From the NCBI RefSeq assembly GCF_001269925.1, contig NZ_LHVO01000056.1:248001-312000 (forward strand): DNA of 64,000 bases. Direction: 5' to 3'. The stretch comes from Pseudomonas sp. MIACH (GTDB lineage Bacteria; Pseudomonadota; Gammaproteobacteria; Pseudomonadales; Pseudomonadaceae). The notes beneath the pieces are model-generated. The model saw nothing but the letters and a program-made list of their open reading frames with translations, was not told where the DNA came from and did no database searches. Each line of letters starts with the position of its first letter. Within the stretch, counting starts at the first letter, position 1. This document shows, piece by piece, positions 7,956 through 14,931 of the stretch. The translations under genes and the position numbers were made by a program.

Positions 7956-8921
7956 TCAGGGCGTCTCGCGAAAGTGCTGATAGCCACGCACGGTCGGGGT
8001 GATGTCCTGCCCGCTGGCGTCGAGCAACGTGACACCCTGCCCCGCCTCGACCCGGCCGATCACGTGGATCGGCCAGCCGCCGGCCAGCAATGGCGCAAGT
8101 TCCAGGGGCGGCAGGGTGAACGCCAGTACGTAGTCGTCACCACCGCTGAGTGCGGCCACCCGCGCCGCGTCATCCCCGACAAACGCCAGCAAGGCCTGGG
8201 ACAACGGCAGCGCCTGGCGCTCGATCAACAGACTGACAGCCGAGGCCTTGGCGATATGCCCGCAATCGGCCAGAAGCCCGTCGGAAATATCCATCGCAGA
8301 CGTCGCCTTGCCCCGCAGTGCCAGCCCCAACGCCAACTGCGGTTGCGGCGACCAGTAATGGGCCAGCAGCGGGCCGGCAATCGCTGCGTCGGCGTTGCGC
8401 TGCCCCAATACCAGCGGCAAGGCACCGGCGGCATTGCCCAACTCGCCCCCCACACACAGCAGGTCACCCGGCTGTGCGCCGCTGCGCTTCAACGCTTGAC
8501 CGGTCGGTACACGACCAAACACGGTCAGGGTCAGGCTCAGCGGGCCACGCGTGGTGTCGCCACCCACCAGGCCCACGCCGCAGTTTTGCGCCATGGCGTT
8601 CAAACCCTGGGCATAGCGTTGCAGCCAATCGGCATCGACGGTCGGCGTGGTCAGGGCAAGGGTAAACGCGAGGGGGTGGGCGCCCATGGCGGCCAGGTCG
8701 CTCACCGCCACGGCCAGCGAGCGCTGGCCGAGCAGGAACGGGTCACAGGGGTCGGCAAAGTGCACGCCGGCCACCAAGGTATCGGTGGAAATTGCCAGCT
8801 GCTCCCCGGCGGGGAGCGCCAGCAAGGCGCAGTCGTCGCCGATCCCCAGGGCAATACCCTCGCCGCCCTGCGCACACGGCGCGGCGGCGAAGTAATTGTG
8901 GATCAGCTCAAACTCGCCCAT
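7956..8921 (-). CDS. thiL: Thiamine-monophosphate kinase
   Basis: A 321-residue member of the PurM/ThiL fold that phosphorylates thiamine monophosphate to thiamine diphosphate, the last step of cofactor synthesis. Seen: MGEFELIHNYFAA, then GIGDDCALLALPAGEQLAIS with the metal-binding Asp pair, STDTLVAGVHF, the stretch VSDLAAMGAHPLAFTLALT, GGDTTRGPLS and the C-terminal SGGDDYVLAFT. ATG start. It is the last gene of the nrdR-rib-nusB run, 18 bp after nusB. No pgpA follows, where I would expect it in this genus. Confidence 0.95.
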   Translation of the reverse strand: MGEFELIHNYFAAAPCAQGGEGIALGIGDDCALLALPAGEQLAISTDTLVAGVHFADPCDPFLLGQRSLAVAVSDLAAMGAHPLAFTLALTTPTVDADWLQRYAQGLNAMAQNCGVGLVGGDTTRGPLSLTLTVFGRVPTGQALKRSGAQPGDLLCVGGELGNAAGALPLVLGQRNADAAIAGPLLAHYWSPQPQLALGLALRGKATSAMDISDGLLADCGHIAKASAVSLLIERQALPLSQALLAFVGDDAARVAALSGGDDYVLAFTLPPLELAPLLAGGWPIHVIGRVEAGQGVTLLDASGQDITPTVRGYQHFRETP

Positions 8922-8939
8922 TCAGGACTCAAGCGCAGG

Positions 8940-9440
8940 TTAGCGCTTGTACGCCTTCACTTCGGCTTCACGCAGGCGCGGAGCCAGCTTGTCGAGCACG
9001 CCGTTGACGAACTTGTGACCGTCGGTCGAACCGTAGACTTTCGCCAGTTCGATGCCTTCGTTGATCACCACGCGGTACGGCACGTCGACGCGCTTGAGCA
9101 GCTCCCAGGTGGACAGGCGCAGTACGGCCAGTTCAACCGGGTCCAGCTCTTCGAGGGTCAGGTCCAGGCACGGCGACAATGCGGCATCGATCTCGTCCAG
9201 GTTGGCCGGCACACCGTGCAGGATGTCGTGGAAGTAGCTCTGGTCGGCAAACGTGAAGTCGTTATCGACGCGAAACTGCGCTTCGATTTCGTTCAGCGAA
9301 GTGCCGGCCATATGACGCTGGTACAGCGCCTGGGTCGCGAGCTGACGGGCAGCACGGCGCTTTTCGCTTTTCGAAGGTTTGCCGGCGTCCGCTGGACGCT
9401 CATCGCGTGGGTTGAAACGATCGCTCTCGTCGGAAATCAC
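8940..9440 (-). CDS. nusB: Transcription antitermination factor NusB
   Basis: A 166-residue all-helical RNA-binding protein that joins NusE (S10) at boxA of rRNA operons to prevent premature termination. The N-terminus is a charged extension (MISDESDRFNPRDERPADAG), then KSEKRRAARQLATQALYQRH, the arginine-rich region typical of NusB, and further on VVINEGIELAKVYGSTDGHKFVNGVLD. The start is GTG at 9440, overlapping the ribH stop (GTGA), so translation is coupled to lumazine synthase. The ribH-nusB order is widespread. Confidence 0.95.
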   Translation of the reverse strand: MISDESDRFNPRDERPADAGKPSKSEKRRAARQLATQALYQRHMAGTSLNEIEAQFRVDNDFTFADQSYFHDILHGVPANLDEIDAALSPCLDLTLEELDPVELAVLRLSTWELLKRVDVPYRVVINEGIELAKVYGSTDGHKFVNGVLDKLAPRLREAEVKAYKR

Positions 9441-9913
9441 TTGGCCTCCAACTGCGACAGCAGGCTGACCATTTCCAGCGCGGACAGGGCAGCTTCAGCG
9501 CCTTTGTTACCGGCCTTGGTGCCGGAACGCTCGATGGCTTGTTCGATGGAATCCACGGTCAGTACGCCGAAAGCGACTGGCACGCCGAACTCCATGGACA
9601 CCTGGGCCAGGCCCTTGGTGCATTCGCCGGCCACGTATTCGAAGTGCGGAGTACCGCCACGAATGACCGCGCCCAGGGCGATGATCGCCGCGTATTCACC
9701 CTGCTGAGCAACTTTTTGCGCAACCAGTGGAATTTCGAAGGCGCCAGGGGCGCGGATGATAGTGATGTCGCTCTCGCTCACACCGTGGCGAACCAAGGCA
9801 TCCACGGCACCGCTTACCAGGCTTTCAACCACGAAGCTGTTGAAGCGGCCAACCACCAGGGCGTAGCGGCCTTTGGGGGCGATGAAGGTACCTTCGATGG
9901 TCTTCAGGGTCAT
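9437..9913 (-). CDS. ribH: 6,7-dimethyl-8-ribityllumazine synthase
   Basis: A 158-residue penultimate enzyme of riboflavin synthesis, joining 5-amino-6-ribitylaminouracil with dihydroxybutanone phosphate. Motifs: RYALVVGRFNSFVVESLVSGA at the N-terminus with the substrate-contacting Phe, RAPGAFEIPLVAQK, ALGAVIRGGTPHFEYVAGE with the catalytic His, and FGVLTVDSIEQAIERSG. Usually a pentamer or 60-mer shell in the cytoplasm. Followed by an overlapping nusB; 89 bp separate it from ribBA. Confidence 0.97.
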   Translation of the reverse strand: MTLKTIEGTFIAPKGRYALVVGRFNSFVVESLVSGAVDALVRHGVSESDITIIRAPGAFEIPLVAQKVAQQGEYAAIIALGAVIRGGTPHFEYVAGECTKGLAQVSMEFGVPVAFGVLTVDSIEQAIERSGTKAGNKGAEAALSALEMVSLLSQLEAK

Positions 9914-10002
9914 TCGACAAATCTCTTAAAGAGCCGGGACGCGAAAAGTGCGTCCCTCAGTGATGATTTAACCGCGAACAAGGGGGCAAAAAGCGCCGGC
10001 CT

Positions 10003-11094
10003 TTATTCGGAGGGCACGTATTCTACAACTTCCAGATCGAATCCGGATATCGCATTAAATTTCATCGGTGCGCTCATCAGGCGCATTTTGCGCACACCGA
10101 GGTCACGCAGGATCTGCGAACCGGCACCGACGATGCTGTAGGTGGTCGGCGTTTTCACCTGGGTCTGCTCGGCGGTTTCGCGAATATGCGCGAGTAGCAC
10201 GTCGCCATCCACCGGGTTACCCAGCAGCAGCACCACACCGCTGCCAGCCTCGGACACCGCAGCCATCGCGGCGCGCAGGCTCCAGCGGCCCGGTTGCTTG
10301 ACCATCAGCAGGTCGCGCAGCGGGTCCATGTTGTGTACACGCACGAGGGTCGGTTCGTCGGCGCAGATGGTGCCCAGGGTGAGGGCCATGTGCACGTCGC
10401 CTTCCACCGAATCACGGTAGGTCACCAAATTGAATTGGCCCAGTTCGCTGTCCAGCGGCTGCTCGGCAATCCGCTGAACGGTACGTTCGTGGATCATCCG
10501 GTAGTGAATCAGGTCGGCAATGGTGCCGACCTTGATGTTGTGGTCGGCAGCAAAGGCTTCGAGTTCGGCGCGACGGGCCATGGTGCCGTCGTCGTTCATT
10601 ACTTCGCAGATCACACCGCTGGGCTCGAAACCGGCCATGCGCGCCAGGTCGCAGGCGGCTTCGGTGTGGCCGGCGCGAGCGAGGGTGCCGCCCGGTTGAG
10701 CCATCAACGGGAAGATGTGGCCTGGGCTGACGATGTCTTCGGCCTTGGCGTCTTTGGCGGCAGCGGCTTGCACGGTGCGGGCACGGTCAGCGGCGGAAAT
10801 GCCGGTGGTGACGCCGGTGGTCGCTTCAATCGATACGGTGAACTTGGTGCCGAATCCCGAACCATTACGCGGCGCCATCAACGGCAGCTTGAGCAACTCG
10901 CAGCGCTCTCGGCTCATGGGCATGCAGATCAGCCCACGGGCGTGCTTGGCCATGAAGTTGATGTGCTCAGGCTTGCAGGCCTCGGCGGCCATGATGATGT
11001 CGCCTTCGTTTTCGCGGTCTTCGTCATCCATCAGGATGACCATCTTGCCTTGGCGGATGTCTTCAACCAGTTCTTCGATGCTATTGAGCGCCAC
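10003..11094 (-). CDS. ribBA: 3,4-dihydroxy-2-butanone-4-phosphate synthase with a degenerate GTP cyclohydrolase II domain
   Basis: 363 residues. The N-terminal ~200 residues are an intact RibB domain: MVILMDDEDRENEGDIIMAAE, INFMAKHARGLICMPMS, SPGHIFPLMAQPGGTLARAGHTEA. It converts ribulose 5-phosphate to the four-carbon unit of lumazine. The C-terminal ~160 residues align with GTP cyclohydrolase II (FNLVTYRDSVEGDVHMAL, VRVHNMDPLRDLL) but lack the three zinc-binding cysteines seen in RibA, so that half should be inactive as a cyclohydrolase. The start is GTG at 11094, 15 bp after the riboflavin synthase stop. Confidence 0.95.
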   Translation of the reverse strand: MALNSIEELVEDIRQGKMVILMDDEDRENEGDIIMAAEACKPEHINFMAKHARGLICMPMSRERCELLKLPLMAPRNGSGFGTKFTVSIEATTGVTTGISAADRARTVQAAAAKDAKAEDIVSPGHIFPLMAQPGGTLARAGHTEAACDLARMAGFEPSGVICEVMNDDGTMARRAELEAFAADHNIKVGTIADLIHYRMIHERTVQRIAEQPLDSELGQFNLVTYRDSVEGDVHMALTLGTICADEPTLVRVHNMDPLRDLLMVKQPGRWSLRAAMAAVSEAGSGVVLLLGNPVDGDVLLAHIRETAEQTQVKTPTTYSIVGAGSQILRDLGVRKMRLMSAPMKFNAISGFDLEVVEYVPSE

Positions 11095-11109
11095 AGGGCA
11101 CCCCCTTGG

Positions 11110-11772
11110 TCAGGATTTCAGGTAGCCGTTAGCGGCCAAAAAACTCTCAGTGATGTTCCCGGTTGCAGGCTCTGCGGCCTTATCGCCCATAAGCAGGCGC
11201 TCCAGGTAACGGGCAAGCAAGTCGACTTCCAGATTCACCCGGCGACCAGGCTGGTACGACGCCATGATGGTTTCGCTCAGGGTGTGGGGAATGATGGTCA
11301 GTTCAAATTCGGCGCCGTTCACGGCGTTCACGGTCAGGCTGGTGCCATCGACGGTGATCGAGCCTTTGTGGGCGATGTACTTGGCCAGCTCCTTGGGCGC
11401 ACGGATGCGGAATTCCACGGCGCGGGCATTTTCGCTGCGAGCCACCACTTCGCCGACACCGTCGACGTGGCCGCTGACCAAATGGCCACCCAGGCGGGTG
11501 GTCGGCGTCAGGGCTTTTTCCAGGTTGACCGGGCTGCCGGCCTTGAGGTCGTTCATCGCGGTGCAGTCCAGGGTTTCCCGGCTGACGTCGGCGGCAAAGC
11601 CGTTGCCCGGCAGTTCGATGACGGTCAGGCACACGCCGCTGACGGCAATACTGTCGCCCAGCTTGACGTCGCCGAGGTCGAGCTTGCCGGTTTCAACCAG
11701 CAGGCGCACGTCGCCACCCTTGGGGGTCATGGCGCGGATGCTGCCGATGGATTCGATAATGCCGGTGAACAT
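11110..11772 (-). CDS. ribE: Riboflavin synthase, alpha chain
   Basis: A 220-residue protein of two tandem lumazine-binding barrels. It dismutates two lumazine molecules to riboflavin and the uracil precursor. Starts MFTGIIESIGSI; the first repeat has DSIAVSGVCLTVI...FAADVSRETL and NLEKALTPTTRLGGHLVSGHVDGVGEV. The second repeat mirrors it with GSITVDGTSLTVNAV...FELTIIPHTLSET and VNLEVDLLARYLERL. Named ribE in Pseudomonas usage (ribC in E. coli). It lies 47 bp after ribD and 15 bp before ribBA. Confidence 0.96.
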   Translation of the reverse strand: MFTGIIESIGSIRAMTPKGGDVRLLVETGKLDLGDVKLGDSIAVSGVCLTVIELPGNGFAADVSRETLDCTAMNDLKAGSPVNLEKALTPTTRLGGHLVSGHVDGVGEVVARSENARAVEFRIRAPKELAKYIAHKGSITVDGTSLTVNAVNGAEFELTIIPHTLSETIMASYQPGRRVNLEVDLLARYLERLLMGDKAAEPATGNITESFLAANGYLKS

Positions 11773-11819
11773 GGCCTTCTCCTGGAAAACGGGGCGGGCA
11801 CTTGAGCGCCCGGTCAGAA

Positions 11820-12956
11820 TTATACGCTCGCTACTGGCACAGGGATGGCAGTGACTCGCCAGTCGTCGCCAACAGCGCGCATTTCAGTGATCTTGAGTTG
11901 GGGGGCTTCGCTGAGTTTCTCAAGCGGCCAGTCGAGTAAAGGCCGGGCAGCGGAGCCGAGGAACTTGCCGGCGACGAAAATCACGTATTCGTCCACCAGG
12001 CCTTGCTGGGCAAATGCGCCCGCCAGGCTTGGGCCGGCTTCCACCAAGACTTCGTTGACGCCACGGGCGGCCAGGGCCACCAGCGCCGAGCGCAGATCGA
12101 CCTGGCCGTCCACACCCGGTACCACCAGGCATTCGGGGCCACGGGGGAACTGGTTTTCGGCGGTGACGCAGGTGATGACCAGCGCCGGGCCGGCCTTGAA
12201 GAAGGGTGCGTTGAGCGGCACGCGCAAACGGCCATCGATCAGCACACGCAACGGCGGACGCGACATAGCCAGGGCCGTGGTGGCTTCATCCAGGCCGAGT
12301 TCGGCGGCGCGTACGGTCAGGCGTGCACCGTCGGCCAATACGGTGTCGGCGCCGGTCAGCACCACGCTGGCCTCGGCGCGCAGGCGTTGTACGGCGGCAC
12401 GCGCGGCAGGGCCGGTGATCCATTGGCTTTCGCCGCTGGCCATGGCGGTGCGACCGTCCAGGCTCATCGCCAGCTTGACCCGCACAAACGGCAGGCCATG
12501 CTCCATACGCTTGAGGAAGCCCTTGTTCAGGGCCCGCGCTTCACCTTCCAGCACACCGCTGCGTATTTCGATCCCGGCCTGGGCCAAGCGCTGCATACCG
12601 CGTCCGGCGACTTCCGGGTTAGGGTCCTGCATCGCCGCAACCACCCGCGCCAGCCCGGCACTGACCAGCGCATCGGCGCATGGCGGGGTATGGCCGTAGT
12701 GGCTGCAGGGCTCAAGGGTTACGTACGCCGTGGCGCCGCGGGCCTTGTCACCGGCAGCCCGCAAGGCATGCACTTCGGCATGGGGCTCGCCCGTGCGCAC
12801 ATGCCAGCCTTCGCCGACAATCTGCCCATCGCGGACAATCACGCAGCCCACACGCGGGTTGGGGTGAGTGGTGTAGAGGCCGTTGCGCGCCAGTTCGAGG
12901 GCGCGGGCCATGTAATGGGCGTCCAGCACAGCCTGTTCAGCAGAAAGTGGGTTCAT
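11820..12956 (-). CDS. ribD: Bifunctional riboflavin pathway deaminase/reductase
   Basis: 378 residues. The N-terminal cytidine-deaminase-like domain has the zinc signature HAEVHALRAAG and PCSHYGHTPPCADAL (about 50-90). The C-terminal reductase domain contains RVKLAMSLDGRTAMASGESQWITG and the NADPH-binding VLTGADTVLADGARL, and ends VNEVLVEAGPSLAGAFAQQGLVDEY. Together they deaminate and then reduce the pyrimidine made by RibA. Its ATG overlaps the nrdR stop (ATGA). Confidence 0.97.
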   Translation of the reverse strand: MNPLSAEQAVLDAHYMARALELARNGLYTTHPNPRVGCVIVRDGQIVGEGWHVRTGEPHAEVHALRAAGDKARGATAYVTLEPCSHYGHTPPCADALVSAGLARVVAAMQDPNPEVAGRGMQRLAQAGIEIRSGVLEGEARALNKGFLKRMEHGLPFVRVKLAMSLDGRTAMASGESQWITGPAARAAVQRLRAEASVVLTGADTVLADGARLTVRAAELGLDEATTALAMSRPPLRVLIDGRLRVPLNAPFFKAGPALVITCVTAENQFPRGPECLVVPGVDGQVDLRSALVALAARGVNEVLVEAGPSLAGAFAQQGLVDEYVIFVAGKFLGSAARPLLDWPLEKLSEAPQLKITEMRAVGDDWRVTAIPVPVASV

Positions 12957-13423
12957 TCTTTGACCGGCTCACGGGCCAGGCGGTCGATCTCTTCGCGGAA
13001 CTCATTGAGGTCCTGGAAGCGTCGATACACCGAGGCGAAACGGATATAGGCGACTTCGTCGAGCTTTTGCAGCTCGCCCATCACCAACTCTCCCACCACC
13101 AGGCTCTTGACCTCGCGTTCGCCGGTGGCGCGCAGCTTGTGCTTGATATGCGCCAGCGCCGCCTCCAGCCGCTCGACACTCACCGGGCGCTTTTCCAGGG
13201 CACGCTGCATACCGGCGCGCAGTTTTTCTTCGTCGAAAGGCTGGCGGCTGCCGTCGGACTTGATCAGACGTGGCAATACCAGTTCGGCGGTTTCGAAGGT
13301 GGTGAAACGTTCACCGCAGCCAGAGGCCAGGCATTCGCGCCGGCGACGCACTTGATCGCCCTCGGCGACCAGACGCGAGTCAATGACCTTGGTGTCGTTG
13401 GCACCGCAGAAGGGACAGTGCAT
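12953..13423 (-). CDS. nrdR: Ribonucleotide-reductase repressor NrdR, with widened zinc knuckle
   Basis: 156 residues from the ATG at 13423 (MHCPFCGANDTKVIDSRL). N-terminal zinc ribbon (~1-45), then an ATP-cone (LIKSDGSRQPFDEEKLRAGM...) that senses ATP/dATP; it represses nrd genes at NrdR boxes. The second half of the ribbon reads RRRECLASGCGERFTTFE: the ligands are C-x4-C instead of the C-x2-C I know from E. coli and other Pseudomonas proteins, a two-residue insertion giving 156 rather than 154 residues. First gene of the rib cluster, overlapping ribD by 4 nt. The rest of the protein is canonical. Confidence 0.93.
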   Translation of the reverse strand: MHCPFCGANDTKVIDSRLVAEGDQVRRRRECLASGCGERFTTFETAELVLPRLIKSDGSRQPFDEEKLRAGMQRALEKRPVSVERLEAALAHIKHKLRATGEREVKSLVVGELVMGELQKLDEVAYIRFASVYRRFQDLNEFREEIDRLAREPVKE

Positions 13424-13497
13424 GGTGGCAGGCAACAAAAAAAGGGAGGGCCATGGTAGCGCATCCCCGTGGCAAGACAAGCCATAGCCTTTACGGT

Positions 13498-13515
13498 ATA
13501 TAGGCAGGCCTATAT
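13498..13515. promoter_or_regulatory. Perfect 8+8 palindrome in the nrdR/lipoprotein divergent region
   Basis: ATATAGGC (13498-13505), AG, GCCTATAT (13508-13515). It lies in the 139-bp divergent region, 75 bp from the nrdR start and 48 bp from the lipoprotein start, so it could be an operator for either gene. It does not match the A/T-rich NrdR box I know. Binding protein unknown. Confidence 0.35.
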
Positions 13516-13562
13516 GTTTCTTATATTTCAAGCCACGGATTTTGTCCTTTCTGGAGCCGTAC

Positions 13563-14018
13563 ATGCAGTTACGACCACTTGTTTTGCTCACCCTGTTCAG
13601 TGTCCTGGTCGCCTGCAGCAGCGAAGCCCCCAAGCCGTCCACGCCCCAACCTGCGCCCGCGCAGGAGAAAAAAGTCCCAGGTATTGAAGACCTCGGTCCC
13701 CTGCCGGCCTACCAGCGTGAAATCAACGGCAGCCTGACCAATGTGCCGGCCGGCGCCGAAGTCGAGATGGCCCTGCTGGTGATCGATGACCGTTCGCGCC
13801 CGCAACAATTGCTCGCCAGCAGTGTGCTGACCGGCAACGGCAAGCCCCTGGCTTTCCGCCTGCGCTTCAACCCCGAGACGTTCCCGGCCGGCGCGCGGGT
13901 TGAATTGCGTGGCCGCGCCAGCCAGTCCGGCCAGTTGATCCTGCACCTGCCCGCCGTACGCATCACCCAGGCGATCACCCAGACCACCGGTCCCCTGGAA
14001 CTCGTCAAGGCACCATGA
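13563..14018 (+). CDS. YbaY-family outer-membrane lipoprotein
   Basis: 151 residues from ATG 13563, chosen because it opens a lipoprotein signal with the lipobox LVAC (Cys18). A Pro/Ala/Lys linker (about 20-45) precedes a single beta-sandwich domain: EINGSLTNVPAGAEVEMALLVIDDRSRPQQLLAS...PLAFRLRFNPETFPAGARVELRGRASQSGQLIL. This matches the YbaY family of small lipoproteins, with no established biochemical role. Its TGA overlaps the ATG of the next gene by 4 nt, so it forms a two-gene operon with a methyltransferase, divergent from nrdR. Confidence 0.75.
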   Translation: MQLRPLVLLTLFSVLVACSSEAPKPSTPQPAPAQEKKVPGIEDLGPLPAYQREINGSLTNVPAGAEVEMALLVIDDRSRPQQLLASSVLTGNGKPLAFRLRFNPETFPAGARVELRGRASQSGQLILHLPAVRITQAITQTTGPLELVKAP

Positions 14019-14668
14019 CGCCACCGTTGGACTTGCAGCGCGCCCTGAGCGCGCTGATCGGCGACGCCCAACTCGTGCCCTGCCCGCTGCCGGACACCGA
14101 GCTTTCATTGTGGCTGCTGGATGCGGACAACATGGACCGCGCCTTCAGCCCCGAGGAAACCCGACGCATCCTGCATGAGCCGCCCTACTGGAGTTTTTGC
14201 TGGGCCAGTGGTTTGGCGCTGGCGCGATATCTGGCGGCGAACCCGCAATGGGTGAAAGGCAAGCGCGTACTGGATTTCGGCGCCGGCTCCGGTGTGGCCG
14301 GAATTGCGGCGGTTAAAGCCGGCGCGCTGGAAGTGGTGGCCTGCGACCTGGATCCGCTGGCGTTAGCGTCTTGCCGTGCGAATGCCGAACTCAATGGAGT
14401 GGAGTTGCGCTACTCGGCAGACTTTTTCGCCGAAGCCGACCGCTTCGACCTGATCCTGGTCGCCGACGTGCTCTACGACCGCGCCAACCTGCCGTTGCTC
14501 GACCACTTCCTCAGCCGAGGCCGCGAAGCGCTGGTGGCGGACTCGCGCGTGCGGAACTTCCAGCACCCGGCTTATCGGCGGCTGGAGATACTCGATGCAC
14601 TGACGTTGCCGGACTTGGCCGAGCCTTGGGAGTTTCGCAAGGTGAGCCTGTACCATTCGCGGCGGTAA
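14015..14668 (+). CDS. Class I SAM-dependent methyltransferase (ETFB-lysine / NNMT-like group)
   Basis: 217 residues. The SAM-binding Rossmann motifs are plain: VLDFGAGSGVAGIAAVKAGA (motif I, about 88-107), VVACDLDPLALASC (motif II) and FDLILVADVLYDR (motif IV), the DVLYD form being characteristic of the METTL20/PrmA-like protein-lysine methyltransferases. The N-terminal helix contains PPYWSFCWASGLALARYL, also typical of that group (W-x-A-x-G substrate entry). The substrate is unknown; electron-transfer flavoprotein is one candidate. Overlaps the YbaY-like gene and is followed by the AbiF RNA region. Confidence 0.8.
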   Translation: MTPPLDLQRALSALIGDAQLVPCPLPDTELSLWLLDADNMDRAFSPEETRRILHEPPYWSFCWASGLALARYLAANPQWVKGKRVLDFGAGSGVAGIAAVKAGALEVVACDLDPLALASCRANAELNGVELRYSADFFAEADRFDLILVADVLYDRANLPLLDHFLSRGREALVADSRVRNFQHPAYRRLEILDALTLPDLAEPWEFRKVSLYHSRR

Positions 14669-14815
14669 GCCCACGCGTTACAAATTTCTGGCAATAAGTT
14701 GGCTGAGACAGAAAAAGAGTGGCTGTGGAAAATGCCCTCCCTCCGCACGAGTCCAGGGCAATCCACCCGCATGTTTTTCCAGACAATTCCGCTCATTGGC
14801 CGCCCCATAAAGGCC

Positions 14816-14844
14816 TTGCAAAAAGGCACGCAGCTACCTAATCT
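14816..14844 (+). promoter_or_regulatory. Promoter of the AbiF-associated RNA
   Basis: TTGCAA (14816-14821), 17-bp spacer, TAATCT (14839-14844): a good sigma-70-type match in an otherwise non-coding gap of 263 bp. It would start transcription near 14851, just before a structured stretch that ends in a terminator. The rest of the gap (14669-14815) shows only a loose GCCCT/AGGGC stem near 14734-14759 and no convincing gene. Confidence 0.55.
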
Positions 14845-14850
14845 CTGCGG

Positions 14851-14912
14851 CAATACACCCGCCATGCCTCTGGTTGCGTCAGTAGCCAAGCACAAATTGT
14901 GCGGGTTTTTTA
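14851..14912 (+). ncRNA. Candidate small structured RNA upstream of the AbiF-like gene
   Basis: A roughly 60-nt transcript is predicted between a promoter and a T6 tract. CCC (14858-14860) can pair with GGG (14903-14905), enclosing two hairpins: TGGTT (14871-14875)/AGCCA (14884-14888) with an 8-nt loop, and GCAC (14890-14893)/GTGC (14899-14902). TTTTTT (14906-14911) follows. Alternatively CCCGC (14858-14862) pairs with GCGGG (14901-14905). Genes with the Abi_2 domain are known to be preceded by a conserved RNA (the abiF motif), and recent work, recalled here without citation, treats that RNA as the antitoxin. The ORF starts 20 bp after the T tract. Fold and ends are predictions. Confidence 0.55.
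14890..14911 (+). terminator. Intrinsic terminator between the small RNA and the AbiF-like ORF
   Basis: GCAC-AAATT-GTGC followed by GGG and six T residues. It lies directly before the ORF, so most transcripts would stop as free RNA and only read-through would make the protein. Confidence 0.6.
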
Positions 14913-14931
14913 TGCCCGGTGTTTTTTAGGC

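Noticed and set aside
9914..11109. FMN riboswitch in the rib cluster
   Set aside because: The gaps between ribH, ribBA and ribE are short and show no multi-helix FMN element.
7872..11805. Long plus-strand frames (611 and 503 codons) across thiL, nusB, ribH, ribBA and ribE
   Set aside because: Shadows of GC-rich minus-strand genes whose products are certain; the frames cross gene borders and the REPIN.
14699..14929. 76-codon frame upstream of the AbiF-like gene
   Set aside because: Starts with TTG, no ribosome binding site, runs through the promoter, RNA and terminator; no protein-like features.
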